A stretch of 20,405 bases of DNA from Clostridiales bacterium (GCA_024695545.1 JAILHZ010000085.1:1-20405); one strand, 5' to 3'; shown: positions 7,273 through 15,903, counted from the stretch's first letter. The notes: a model not told the origin generated them from the sequence alone. Numbers and translations are program-made.

Positions 7273-7303
7273 TTGACTCTTCCCTTAGGGCACCCCTTAA
7301 AGT
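7273..7303 (+). promoter_or_regulatory. MerR-type promoter and operator with 19-bp spacer
   Basis: TTGACT (7273-7278) and TAAAGT (7298-7303) are 19 bp apart, the over-long spacing that MerR proteins correct by twisting DNA. The short dyad CCCTTAGGG (7282-7290) lies inside the spacer, as in many MerR operators. It directly precedes the MerR-hybrid gene, so autoregulation is expected. Confidence 0.7.
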
Positions 7304-7334
7304 GGGATCATCAAAGATGAAGGAGGTCCGAAAA

Positions 7335-8513
7335 ATGGACAAGAAAATGACATCGGGCGAGATTGCAAAGAAGGCAGGTGTGTCTCAGAAAGCGGTCCGC
7401 CTTTATGACGAAAAAGGACTCTTAAAGCCCACTGATTATTCTGAAGGAAATTACCGTCTTTATGACAAGGCGGCGCTTCAGGTACTGGAGAAGATCGTTG
7501 CCCTCAAGCAGATCGGTTTCTCCCTCGAAGAGATCCGCGATAATATCCTTGCCGGTGATGCAAAGGATATTAAGGAAGCTCTCGAGCTCCAGAAAAAATC
7601 CATGGAAGAGAAGCGCTACCGGATCGACATGACGATCGATGCGATCAGCAGAACACTGGCGCAGGAAGGTGATCTGGACTGGGACGATGTTGCCGGTATC
7701 GTACAGAGCGTGACACTCGATCAGGAAGCCGACAGAGGACACTGGCTCGCGCTTCAGCACACTGTACCCGGTCAGGACTGGTATGTGACCGTATTTAAGT
7801 CCATGAACTTCAAAAAAGACGAGAAGGTCCTGGACCTCGGATGCGGCTATTCCAAGATCTGGAGAAACAACTGGAAGGATATTCCGGAGGGAACAAAGAT
7901 CTACGGATACGATATCCCCGGAAGCTGGGCGGAAGACTTCGCAGAGTTTGTTAAAGAGAACGGCAAAGATCTGCCGGCAGGCGTCTCGATCGATCTGATC
8001 TTCGAGGATCTGGAGAAGGATGCCGCATGGGAGAAAATCGAAAAGGAGAAGGACTACACTTCCATCATTGCTCAATATATCGATGACGAACTGAAGGATA
8101 CGGAAGCACTCGTGGAAAAAGCATCCAAAGTTCTGGCCAAAGACGGTATCTTCTCCATAAACGGGCGGAGTATCCCGAGATGGTATCTGTTCTTCGAAGC
8201 AGCCATGAAAGACCTCGGCATCGATGCTCCTTTTATCGAGGAAATGATCACCGAAAAAGAAGGTGAACGCGATGATTTCCGCGCCATGGCCGGTAAGTAT
8301 TTCGGCAAAGTCGAAGAGGTTACTCTTCCGAGTTCTTTCCGCTATGACAATGCTCAGGAACTTGTTGACCGCATGAAGGAGTGCTTCCCCGGTCAGGAGA
8401 AATTCTTCTGCAAATATCAGGACAAGATCATGGCTTATTTCGCTGAGAAGATCAGCAGGGACGGCGAAGTGATCGTCTGCATGGACGGCACATTCCTGCG
8501 CTGCTCGATCTAA
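7335..8513 (+). CDS. MerR-family regulator fused to a SAM-dependent methyltransferase
   Basis: The 392-residue protein starts with a MerR winged helix ('TSGEIAKKAGVSQKAVRLYDEKGLL', about 6-30, then 'NYRLYD'). A coiled-coil dimerisation helix runs to about 112. A class I methyltransferase domain follows: motif I 'VLDLGCGYSK' (165-174), acidic motif II 'YGYDI' (190-194), and a motif IV-like region 'YTSIIAQYIDDEL' (241-253). Family knowledge: MerR proteins usually carry a ligand-binding domain here, so the methyltransferase may be sensor, effector or both. The ATG at 7335 is 7 nt after a perfect AAGGAGGT. An in-frame GTG at 7302 overlaps the -10 and cannot be the start. The gene is monocistronic, closed by a terminator at 8543-8584. 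The methylated substrate is unknown. Confidence 0.88.
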   Translation: MDKKMTSGEIAKKAGVSQKAVRLYDEKGLLKPTDYSEGNYRLYDKAALQVLEKIVALKQIGFSLEEIRDNILAGDAKDIKEALELQKKSMEEKRYRIDMTIDAISRTLAQEGDLDWDDVAGIVQSVTLDQEADRGHWLALQHTVPGQDWYVTVFKSMNFKKDEKVLDLGCGYSKIWRNNWKDIPEGTKIYGYDIPGSWAEDFAEFVKENGKDLPAGVSIDLIFEDLEKDAAWEKIEKEKDYTSIIAQYIDDELKDTEALVEKASKVLAKDGIFSINGRSIPRWYLFFEAAMKDLGIDAPFIEEMITEKEGERDDFRAMAGKYFGKVEEVTLPSSFRYDNAQELVDRMKECFPGQEKFFCKYQDKIMAYFAEKISRDGEVIVCMDGTFLRCSI

Positions 8514-8542
8514 CCGATATACATTACAAGCTCCTTTAGAAC

Positions 8543-8584
8543 CACCTGCTGGCGATCCCCCCTAAACCGTCAGCAGGTGCTTTT
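8543..8584 (+). terminator. Intrinsic terminator of the MerR-methyltransferase gene
   Basis: CACCTGCTG (8543-8551) pairs with CAGCAGGTG (8571-8579); the stem extends through a G-T wobble and CG/CG. C and TTTT (8581-8584) follow on the plus strand. The opposing gene stops at 8596, just outside; on the minus strand there is no good T-run. Confidence 0.8.
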
Positions 8585-8595
8585 GCATGTAAGGA

Positions 8596-11463
8596 TCATT
8601 CTGCGCTGAGGATGACCGCTTCGCAGTACATCGCCACGCCGTGCTGACGGTTGGGATGGATCCAGTCGAGCAGATAATATGACTGCATAGAGGTCAGGAG
8701 CTTTTCTTCGATATACGGATTCGGATCGATGAACATATCGCCCTGATCCCTGCAGAATCCGGAGAGCACTTCGCTGTATTCCTTGCGTCGGGAAATGACT
8801 TCCTCGAGCGGAAGCATGCTTGCTTTGTCGCCGCCAGTGGATGTCCATGGAGCGATGAAGATGATGCGCGCGTCCGGAGACAAAGAGACGATCGCATTAC
8901 GGAGTTCCAGGATATTCTGAATGAATCTGTTCGCATCCGTCGCGCCCTTGGATTCGTCGTTATACCGGATATCGTTGGTTCCGATAGCGATGACATAAGT
9001 CGATGCCTTCGGGATCTCCTGCTTATGCCCGATCAGATCCTTTGTCGTCCAGCCGCCATAGGAAAGATTTGAAACCGTTCCGCTGATGTAGGGAAGGAGA
9101 GGCTCGTACCAAGGGATTCCGCCGTTCTTCGTTCCGTAAGTGAGACTGTCACCGAGGAAGCAGACGGAATCCGATGACCCGATTTCCTTTAGAAAAGCAC
9201 TTGTCTCCATTTCGGAAGTGATCGTAAGGGGCGCGTTCTGCGTCCGGAGGAAACCCTCTTTATCGAAATAGTAGATAGGCTCGATCATGTCGATAGAAAG
9301 AGGAGTATCGAGCATGACATCTGTGATGTGGTCATGAACTTCGGTGACACGGTCCAGATCTGTCGTCGTATAAGCTGAAGCCAGAGAAGGATCTGTGAGG
9401 ATATCGAAGATCGGGACGGCACGGTAATTTCCGTCCGCCGGACAGGAAGTCCACATCGGAATGATACCGCCGCCGATGGGACGCTTGGTCTCACGGTCGA
9501 TATAGACCTCGATCAGCGCGGATGCGTCACCGTTATGTTCCCGATAGACATTCGCATAGTTGCCGGGACAGTAAGCGGTGAAAACGGTCTTCCCGCCGGC
9601 TTCCTCGAGGAAGGACGGCTGCACGGAGTGCGTGTGGTCGCCGAGGATGATGTCCGCACCGAATTCGACAAAGTTGTCGTGCCAGGTCTTCTGGAATTCA
9701 TCCGGTGCATCGAGGAACTGTTCGCCCATGTGCGGGAGGACGAGGATGAGGTCCGGCGAAAGTGCTTTTGCCGCGGCAAAATCTTCTTTCACGGAAGCTC
9801 TGACTTTTCCGTAGTCCGGGTCGGAAGGATCGACGATGAAAGACGTAATGTAGGAAAGATCTCCGGACATCAGTTCCGATGTCTTATAGTAATTCGTTCC
9901 GAATGTATAGGAGAGGACGGCGATACGGAGGCCATCCTGCTCGATAATGTGGATATGGCGTGTATCTTTATCCGCCTGATTCCGGTATGAACCCGTGGAA
10001 GAAAGACCGAGATTTTCAAGTACATCGAGAGTACGGTAGGCGGATTCCTCGCCACGGTCCAGAAGATGATTATTCGAGGTAGTGACGAGATCAAAGCCTG
10101 CATCCTTAATGGCTTCCGCCCAGGTATCCGGAAAACCGATGCGGAGCTTCTTTCCGTCGTCATAGTTGCCGTAGGAATAGAGAGACGGGTCACCGACGAG
10201 AGGCCCCTCCAGAACGCCGATCGCCAGATCCGCAGAGGAGATCTCATCCTTCGTGTATTCGAAAACATCGTGGAAATCATAGACGCCGGTATCCGCATCG
10301 TATGCACGCTTTACCTGGTCCTCCAGAAGGATCAGATCGCCGGAGAAAATGATTTTAAATGCATCGTCATATTCTTTCTTCTGAGAAGAAGACATCACAC
10401 GGTAGATCGGATCCGTGACGGTGTCCTTTTCAGTCTCCTTAGAAGAAAGGTAAGGCGTTACGGAAGAGATGACCATTATCACCGCGACGGAGGCGGAGAT
10501 GAGGGAAACCGTCAGGTTTCTGGCGAAATGCTCGTTCTTGGCAGTCGGGGAAAGAAGGCGGTCAAGCATAAATGCGACCCACTGATTTCCCAGAAGGAGA
10601 CAGAGGATAATAGCCATCCCGAAGGTTATGGGAAGAAGATAGAGACTTCTCATTCCGGACGGGAAAAACTTCATGATCACCAGGGTGAAGATGCGGTGAA
10701 GAAGGAATATAGCCATGGAGTTTTTTCCCCAGGACGTAAGAAGAGGGAGCTTCTTATCCGGAAGCGTAAAGAGGATCGCAAGGAGTGCCAGGACAGCGCA
10801 GCAAAAGAGCACGATACGAAGAAAGATCCGCTCGGGCTCGGCATAAGGCATCATGGTGTAGTCATGGCTTCCGATCCGGAAAACGCGGTTTGCCTGAATG
10901 ATCGATATCAGGAAAAGCACTCCGAAAAGAATTCCGTAAGGAAGAGTATATTTCTTCCGTGCTTTTTCAAAATCATAGTCTTTCAGAAGATACCCGCACA
11001 TGAAGAACGGCCAGAAGGCGAGAATACGTGCCAGCGCAAATGCATTCGTGATATCAGCTGCGTAGCCGCAAAGAAGCGCGGCGGCAATCAGAACAGGGAG
11101 AGCGATCCTGAATTTTTCAATGTGCGGTGTGACCAGACGCCAGACAATAAGCGCAATCAGATACCAGCAGATGTAGTAGGGCTCAATCAGTGTAAAGGTC
11201 CCGGTCTGATGAAGATGATAGAAAAGGAATATTCCGTCGAAGATCACATACGCGGTCAGGAGCTTGCGGAAGTCGTGCTTTTCCTTCGTGAAGAAGCCGG
11301 ATATGAAAGCAAAAGCCGGCATGTGGAAAGCGTAGATGGCCGTGAGTACGAGTCTTGCGGATGCTCCGCCTGTATTTCCGTATAAGAAGTGACCGAAGAC
11401 GACCAGAAAGATCAGAATACCTTTCGCATTATCCCACAGAATTAAGCGTTTTTTCTCCTCCAT
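8596..11463 (-). CDS. Three-domain envelope protein: acyltransferase-3, CapA-like domain, SGNH hydrolase
   Basis: The 955-residue protein joins three modules. Residues 1-305 are an acyltransferase-3 membrane domain of about ten segments, opening 'LILWDNAKGILIFLVVFGHF' with the conserved His25. A further segment (318-338) leads out of the cell. Residues 368-690 are a CapA/PgsA-type metallophosphoesterase-like domain: 'FSGDLIL', 'ADLAIGVLEGPL', 'SNNHLLDRG' (463-471), 'LPHMGEQ' (577-582) and 'GDHTH' (608-612). Residues 765-955 are an SGNH/GDSL hydrolase: Ser773 in 'GDSLTYG', Gly in 'SYGGW', Asn830 in 'GTND', and Asp933/His936 in 'DWIHPN'. AT3-SGNH pairs are known O-acetyltransferases of surface glycans, where AT3 brings the acyl group across the membrane and SGNH transfers it. 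A CapA module between them is unusual. ATG at 11463 (GGAGG, 7 nt) is preferred to GTG at 11466. The diguanylate cyclase gene is 66 nt upstream on the same strand. Confidence 0.9.
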   Translation of the reverse strand: MEEKKRLILWDNAKGILIFLVVFGHFLYGNTGGASARLVLTAIYAFHMPAFAFISGFFTKEKHDFRKLLTAYVIFDGIFLFYHLHQTGTFTLIEPYYICWYLIALIVWRLVTPHIEKFRIALPVLIAAALLCGYAADITNAFALARILAFWPFFMCGYLLKDYDFEKARKKYTLPYGILFGVLFLISIIQANRVFRIGSHDYTMMPYAEPERIFLRIVLFCCAVLALLAILFTLPDKKLPLLTSWGKNSMAIFLLHRIFTLVIMKFFPSGMRSLYLLPITFGMAIILCLLLGNQWVAFMLDRLLSPTAKNEHFARNLTVSLISASVAVIMVISSVTPYLSSKETEKDTVTDPIYRVMSSSQKKEYDDAFKIIFSGDLILLEDQVKRAYDADTGVYDFHDVFEYTKDEISSADLAIGVLEGPLVGDPSLYSYGNYDDGKKLRIGFPDTWAEAIKDAGFDLVTTSNNHLLDRGEESAYRTLDVLENLGLSSTGSYRNQADKDTRHIHIIEQDGLRIAVLSYTFGTNYYKTSELMSGDLSYITSFIVDPSDPDYGKVRASVKEDFAAAKALSPDLILVLPHMGEQFLDAPDEFQKTWHDNFVEFGADIILGDHTHSVQPSFLEEAGGKTVFTAYCPGNYANVYREHNGDASALIEVYIDRETKRPIGGGIIPMWTSCPADGNYRAVPIFDILTDPSLASAYTTTDLDRVTEVHDHITDVMLDTPLSIDMIEPIYYFDKEGFLRTQNAPLTITSEMETSAFLKEIGSSDSVCFLGDSLTYGTKNGGIPWYEPLLPYISGTVSNLSYGGWTTKDLIGHKQEIPKASTYVIAIGTNDIRYNDESKGATDANRFIQNILELRNAIVSLSPDARIIFIAPWTSTGGDKASMLPLEEVISRRKEYSEVLSGFCRDQGDMFIDPNPYIEEKLLTSMQSYYLLDWIHPNRQHGVAMYCEAVILSAE

Positions 11464-11529
11464 CACGAAGCCTCCGGCGATTAGGGTTTAATTGCATTTA
11501 TATGAATAAGGAAGCCTGTCAAAGGAAGA

Positions 11530-13359
11530 TCACGTACGGTGTTTCTTGGTCTTCTTCTCGATATACATGACCTTATCTGCTTTGTTCATGCACTCCATCA
11601 GAAGTTCCCACTCAGAGACCTCGCATGTTCCGATGCTGGCGCTCAGCGTATATTCTGCGCGGGTCTCGGTATTTGCCTTCTTGATGGCATTACGGAAGGT
11701 ACGGATAAACTGGCCGATACGGGCAGGGCTGTTCAGCACGAGAACCGCCTCGAACTCGTCGCCGCCGATACGGGCTGCGATCTCGCCTTTCTTAAGAGAA
11801 GATTCCAGACAGTGGGCAATGCCCTTGAGCGCTTCGTCACCGGAAGCATGACCAAGATTGTCGTTAATATCCTTCAGGCCGTCCATATCGATACTGGCGA
11901 CCGCGATATTGCAGTCTTTAGTATGTCCGTCAACGAAGTAATTTGCGATACCCTGCTCGAAGCCGCGGCGGTTCAGAAGACCGGTCAGCGCATCGCGGAT
12001 ATACAGATCCTTGATATTATTGACCTCGAAAAGTTTGTCATAGAGGCGCAGACGATTCAGCGTCTGTCCAAGGAGTACCATGGTGAACTCCATCTTCTCA
12101 TCGAGGATGTACTTAACGTCCGATTTCAGGCTGAAAGCGATATACCCATAAACTTCACTCTTGTAGAAGACCGGAAGGAAGATATTCAGACCCGGTTCAT
12201 CAGTATCGAATTCTTCCGGGAAGAGCCTGCTGCTCGGGAAATCGATATTCGTTCTGGAGATTCTTCCATCTGAGCAGAAACCAATCATCTGTCTGTCGTT
12301 CTCACAGTATTTGCAGAGAAGGATCCGGCTGAAAAGACCATATCCGTGCAGCTGTTCCAGAGTATAGTTGACGCAAACGTCATAGGACAGAACATCCTCA
12401 TAATCAGAGCTGAGAAGTACAAAAGCACGTGTCTTGTCATAGTAATTACTCTGGATTGCGTCCAGACGCCGCTGCATCTCATCGATATCACGTGCGGACA
12501 TCTCATCACCGGTACTCTCACGGTAGATCAGTTTTCCGGGGACTGTCGTATAGATATCGACATCTTCTCCGGCGTTGATCCTTTCCAGATATTCGATCGC
12601 GGTTCTTCCGAGAACGGTTTCCGGGATCTCAGAAGTGGTAATGGACGGAATATGTGCACTTGATGCATCCAGATTATCGACCCCGGTGATCAGAGTATCT
12701 CTCGGAACAGAGAATCCGCGCAGAAGCAGTTCATCGACCAGTGCGATTGCCATATAGTCATTCGAACAGATGATGGCTTTCGGCAGGGTACCATCTTCGC
12801 GTATAAAGAAATCCGCTGTCTCCGGTCCCTGGTTCGTCCAGTAGTTGCCGTGGAATACCATATCCTTTCTGATCTTGTAACCGGCTTCTTCCATCGCATC
12901 TTCGAAACCGGCAAGACGTTCGTGGGAATCCCGAAGATCATCTCTGCCGGTAACAAATCCGATGTCGTCGCATCCGACTTTCCCGATGACATACTTGGAG
13001 ATCTCATACATAATCTGACGATTATCCGGGATGACTGCGTAGAATCCGGATTCCTCCGCGCGTACGCTGACGACCGGTGGCAGATCCGTGGCAGAAGTGA
13101 GCTTCTCGAGAAGCTCATAATCCAGCCCGGCGTGATGCAGTGTATCCGAACACAGGATGATGCCGTCATAGTCAGAATAATTCGGGAGAGAAAGGATCTT
13201 TTTCAGACCTTCCGCATGAAGAGGGTTCTCACTCGGAACAGAACAGTTTCCGAAAACGTCCACTCTGTGCCCGCGCTCGATCGCACATTTCTGGATCGCC
13301 AGAATGAGTTCAGACGAGTAGTCGCGATACATATCTCCGATAAAAGCACAAATCTTCAT
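11530..13359 (-). CDS. Soluble LacI-like sensor diguanylate cyclase (GGDEF)
   Basis: The 609-residue protein makes c-di-GMP from GTP. Residues 1-285 match the ligand-binding half of LacI regulators ('VIPDNRQIM', 'GFVTGRDD', 'ERLAGFEDAMEEAG', 'AIICSNDYMA', 'ITGVDNLDASSA') but have no helix-turn-helix. Residues about 300-440 look like a GAF-type domain. The GGDEF domain follows: 'DALTGLLNRRGF', 'ASIDMDGLKDIND', and an intact catalytic 'GGDEF' at 532-536. The inhibitory I-site, normally RxxD five residues before it, reads KKGE (523-526), so product inhibition is probably weak. There is no signal peptide or membrane segment, so the protein senses an intracellular, perhaps sugar-like, ligand. The start has AGGGGTG upstream. 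The acyltransferase/CapA/SGNH gene lies 66 nt downstream on the same strand. Confidence 0.92.
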   Translation of the reverse strand: MKICAFIGDMYRDYSSELILAIQKCAIERGHRVDVFGNCSVPSENPLHAEGLKKILSLPNYSDYDGIILCSDTLHHAGLDYELLEKLTSATDLPPVVSVRAEESGFYAVIPDNRQIMYEISKYVIGKVGCDDIGFVTGRDDLRDSHERLAGFEDAMEEAGYKIRKDMVFHGNYWTNQGPETADFFIREDGTLPKAIICSNDYMAIALVDELLLRGFSVPRDTLITGVDNLDASSAHIPSITTSEIPETVLGRTAIEYLERINAGEDVDIYTTVPGKLIYRESTGDEMSARDIDEMQRRLDAIQSNYYDKTRAFVLLSSDYEDVLSYDVCVNYTLEQLHGYGLFSRILLCKYCENDRQMIGFCSDGRISRTNIDFPSSRLFPEEFDTDEPGLNIFLPVFYKSEVYGYIAFSLKSDVKYILDEKMEFTMVLLGQTLNRLRLYDKLFEVNNIKDLYIRDALTGLLNRRGFEQGIANYFVDGHTKDCNIAVASIDMDGLKDINDNLGHASGDEALKGIAHCLESSLKKGEIAARIGGDEFEAVLVLNSPARIGQFIRTFRNAIKKANTETRAEYTLSASIGTCEVSEWELLMECMNKADKVMYIEKKTKKHRT

Positions 13360-13383
13360 AGACGCACCCCTCTTAATAAAAAA

Positions 13384-13412
13384 ATATTATCATAGCAGCG
13401 CTTTTCTCTCAA
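13384..13412 (-). promoter_or_regulatory. Candidate promoter of the diguanylate cyclase gene
   Basis: On the minus strand TTGAGA (13407-13412) and TAATAT (13384-13389) are 17 bp apart, about 25 nt before the ATG. An inverted repeat, CCTGAG-AG-CTCAGG (13415-13428), sits just upstream of the -35 and could be an operator. Confidence 0.5.
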
Positions 13413-13457
13413 TACCTGAGAGCTCAGGACAGCCTGCTTTTCATGGGATGATTCCTC

Positions 13458-13486
13458 TTGAAAAGAACTTGTGCTCAGCATAGAAT
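13458..13486 (+). promoter_or_regulatory. Sigma-A type promoter of the hemolysin III gene
   Basis: TTGAAA (13458-13463) and TAGAAT (13481-13486) have an ideal 17-bp spacer. Transcription would start near 13493, about 62 nt before the ATG at 13555. Confidence 0.7.
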
Positions 13487-13496
13487 GAAAAACAGA

Positions 13497-13525
13497 CCGT
13501 CAGGCGGAAGTGCTTTGCCCGACGG
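13497..13525 (+). other. Leader hairpin of the hemolysin III gene
   Basis: CCGTC (13497-13501) pairs with GACGG (13521-13525) and GGC (13503-13505) with GCC (13517-13519), with one A-C mismatch and an 11-nt loop. It starts within a few bases of the predicted transcription start. It may protect the 5' end or be a small regulatory element; no known riboswitch class is recognised. Confidence 0.45.
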
Positions 13526-13554
13526 AAATTCAGGCACTACCGGAACGGGAGAAA

Positions 13555-14232
13555 ATGGGCATTTTTAAGATACGACGTCTGACCAAAGAAGAAATTGACC
13601 GGAAGAATGAACCTCCGAAGCTGACATTGCTCGAAGAGATCGGAAACTCCGTCACTCATGGTATCGGCGCGGCTCTTTCGATAGTGGCATTTATTCTGAT
13701 GCTCCTGAAATCGGATACTTCCCTGAAGGTGATGGCCTCCTGCTTTTACGGAATCTGTCTGATCCTTCTTTTCACGATGAGCTGTCTCTATCACGCCTGG
13801 AAAAACGGGCTTTTCGTCAAGAAACTCTGGCGGCGCTTCGACTACAGTTCGATCTATCTTCTTATCGGCGGCACCTTCGCGCCGATGTGTCTCGTTTACT
13901 GGGGAAATACGAAGGGCATCGTCATGTTCTGTATCCAGTGGGCGCTGATCGTTATGGGCATCACGTTTATCGGCATCTTCGGACCGGCACGCGTGAAGCC
14001 TCTCCACTACACTCTGTATTTCCTGATTGGATGGAGCGGACTTCTTTTCGTTCCCGATATGATAAAACATGATATGTGGCTCTTCATTCTGATACTTAGC
14101 GGCGGGATTCTCTATACGATCGGCATGATCCCGTTCGGCCTGAGACGCAAGGGTTCGCACTTTATCTGGCATATCTTCGTTCTGCTCGGTGCCGCGGCAC
14201 AGTGGCTCGGCATCTATCTTTTCATCTACTGA
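13555..14232 (+). CDS. Hemolysin III / PAQR family membrane protein
   Basis: The 225-residue protein has seven predicted membrane segments and the family's polar signature. It contains 'SVTHGIGAAL' (32-41), Ser76 and His80 in 'SCLYHAW', Asp97 in 'FDYSSIYLLIGGTFAP', and the final 'HFIWH' with His202 and His206. Together these form the zinc site of the PAQR fold, related to adiponectin receptors (ceramidase-like hydrolases). Despite the hemolysin name, the bacterial function is mostly unproven; lipid or membrane homeostasis is often proposed. The ATG at 13555 gives the usual length, with GGGAG closely upstream. A GTG at 13510 lies in the loop of the leader hairpin and is less likely. It has its own promoter and is divergent from the cyclase gene. 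Confidence 0.88.
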   Translation: MGIFKIRRLTKEEIDRKNEPPKLTLLEEIGNSVTHGIGAALSIVAFILMLLKSDTSLKVMASCFYGICLILLFTMSCLYHAWKNGLFVKKLWRRFDYSSIYLLIGGTFAPMCLVYWGNTKGIVMFCIQWALIVMGITFIGIFGPARVKPLHYTLYFLIGWSGLLFVPDMIKHDMWLFILILSGGILYTIGMIPFGLRRKGSHFIWHIFVLLGAAAQWLGIYLFIY

Positions 14233-14441
14233 TCGGTTTTATCTTTTCAGACACATCCTTTCAAAATCGTATCGTATCCTCTCTCATTCAGTCCGAATAA
14301 TTGGACAGTTGAGGGTCTATCATTCATGTTGTAGAGGCGTTGCAGGCTTTCCGGTGTTGTGTGTGGCAGTTCCATGATTTACTGCCTGCGAATTTCACTA
14401 TACCGGCACAACCGCCGGGAAGCTTTTCGAAGGAGGATAAC

Positions 14442-15824
14442 ATGGAGATAGCCGTTGTCATTATTTGTTCCATTGTGCTCGTGATCGTTCTGATTGCAGC
14501 ATTTCTTCTGCTTCGCACTTACGCGGGGATCCATGTCCTTGCATCCCGCCAGACGGATGATCCGGCGAGGATGCAGGAGTCCCTGAGTAAAGTGATCGAT
14601 CAGAGGATCTCTTCGATGGAGGAGAATCTGACACGTGTTGAGAAGGACCAGCAGGAGACGATGCGCCGTCATAACGAGGAGATGAACACCCTCAGTAACC
14701 GTCTGTACGCACAGAAGTTCGATACGATGAACAACAGCATCGCGGCGGTCCTTAAGACCGACAAGGAGAGAAATACCGCGATCCTTGAGGGAAATACGAA
14801 GATGCTCTCCAGCGGCCTCGAGACCCTTAACAAGTCCATGGAGACCCGGCTTTCCAAGCTGACGGAGACTTTCCACGAAGACTTCACGAGGATGCGTACA
14901 GAGAATAACCAGCAGATCGAGAAGATCCGTGAGACGGTCAATGAGAAACTCGACAAGACTTTAAACGAGCAGTTTGAGAAGAGCTTCAAGGGAGTTCTGG
15001 CCCAGATGACTGAACTTCAGAAGACCATGGGCGAACTCAAGGGGATCTCGACGCAGGTTGGCAGCCTCGAGAAGACCCTTAATGGTGTAAAGACACGCGG
15101 TATTCTCGGAGAGGTCCAGCTCAAGCAGATTATTGCGGATGTCCTCACTCCGCAGCAGTATGATGTGGAGGTTCCGACCAAGCCCGGATCTTCTGAGCAT
15201 GTCGAGATCGCGATCAAGATGCCGACACGTGAGGGAAGTGGATATGTCTACCTTCCGATCGATTCGAAGTGCCATCTGGACAGATATGAAACACTGTTAC
15301 AGGCATACGATTCCGGGGATAAAGATACCATTCTGAGGGCGAAGAAGGAGTTTGGTGTTGCAATCAGGGAAGACGCGAAGGCGATCTCGGAGAAGTATAT
15401 CAGTATTCCGGATACGACTCCTTATGCGATCCTCTTTGTTCCATTCGAGGGGATGTATTCCGAGATCGTGAATCTGAGTCTCCTGGAGGAATTGAACCAG
15501 CTTCACATCACTGTTGCGGGCCCCTACACTCTTATGGCGATCTTAAGCACGGTCACGAACTACTTCCAGGCCCTGGCGATCGAGAAGAAGTCCCATGAGA
15601 TCGAGCGCACGCTCGGCGCCGTGAAGAAGGAGTTTAAGAATTATGAGATGGCGCTGGAGAAAGTAAGTAAGAGCCTGTCTGCGGCGACGAACAATCTCGA
15701 GACGCTCCGCACCACGAGAACGAACATGATCAACCGTGCCCTGAAGAACATCACGGAGTGCGACAGCGATCTGTTTCTTTCTGATGACACGACAAATTAT
15801 GGGAAAACGGGGGACGATTTCTAA
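14442..15824 (+). CDS. rmuC: RmuC-family DNA recombination protein
   Basis: The 460-residue protein begins with one membrane segment (about 2-25, 'IAVVIICSIVLVIVLIAAFL'). A long coiled coil of Glu/Lys/Gln-rich helix runs to about 225, followed by the RmuC nuclease-like domain: 'TRGILGEVQLKQII', 'YDVEV', 'YVYLPIDSKCHLDRYE' and 'PYAILFVPFEGMYSEI'. RmuC limits rearrangements at inverted repeats in E. coli and belongs to the PD-(D/E)xK nuclease superfamily. The ATG at 14442 follows a perfect AAGGAGG (14430-14436) by 5 nt. The 34 extra in-frame residues upstream look non-coding. The 209 bases before it hold a small CCGGC/GCCGG hairpin (14403-14418) but no promoter I trust. Confidence 0.93.
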   Translation: MEIAVVIICSIVLVIVLIAAFLLLRTYAGIHVLASRQTDDPARMQESLSKVIDQRISSMEENLTRVEKDQQETMRRHNEEMNTLSNRLYAQKFDTMNNSIAAVLKTDKERNTAILEGNTKMLSSGLETLNKSMETRLSKLTETFHEDFTRMRTENNQQIEKIRETVNEKLDKTLNEQFEKSFKGVLAQMTELQKTMGELKGISTQVGSLEKTLNGVKTRGILGEVQLKQIIADVLTPQQYDVEVPTKPGSSEHVEIAIKMPTREGSGYVYLPIDSKCHLDRYETLLQAYDSGDKDTILRAKKEFGVAIREDAKAISEKYISIPDTTPYAILFVPFEGMYSEIVNLSLLEELNQLHITVAGPYTLMAILSTVTNYFQALAIEKKSHEIERTLGAVKKEFKNYEMALEKVSKSLSAATNNLETLRTTRTNMINRALKNITECDSDLFLSDDTTNYGKTGDDF

Positions 15825-15870
15825 AAAGAAGGAGAAAAGTGCTATTTTTGGATAAAATCACGAAAAAAAC

Positions 15871-15903
15871 AGGGAATATGCCGCTTGACGGGGCATATTC
15901 CCT
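15871..15903. terminator. Strong hairpin after rmuC, terminator or leader element
   Basis: AGGGAATATGCC (15871-15882) and GGCATATTCCCT (15892-15903) form a perfect 12-bp stem with a 9-nt loop. On the plus strand only CTGATATATTT follows, a weak U-tract. On the minus strand seven T follow (complement of 15863-15869), although no minus-strand gene lies here. It probably ends rmuC transcripts, or belongs to the leader of the synthase gene. Confidence 0.55.

Noticed and set aside
7302..7334. GTG start 11 codons upstream of the MerR hybrid
   Set aside because: It overlaps the -10 element, and a perfect AAGGAGGT precedes the ATG at 7335.
10066..11385. 439-codon open frame opposite the acyltransferase-CapA-SGNH gene
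   Set aside because: Highly charged, no recognisable domain, while the minus-strand frame has three clear domains.
11467..11529. Separate promoter for the triple-domain gene (TTGACA with TATAAA)
   Set aside because: The spacer is only 14 bp; co-transcription with the cyclase gene is as likely, so no promoter is called.
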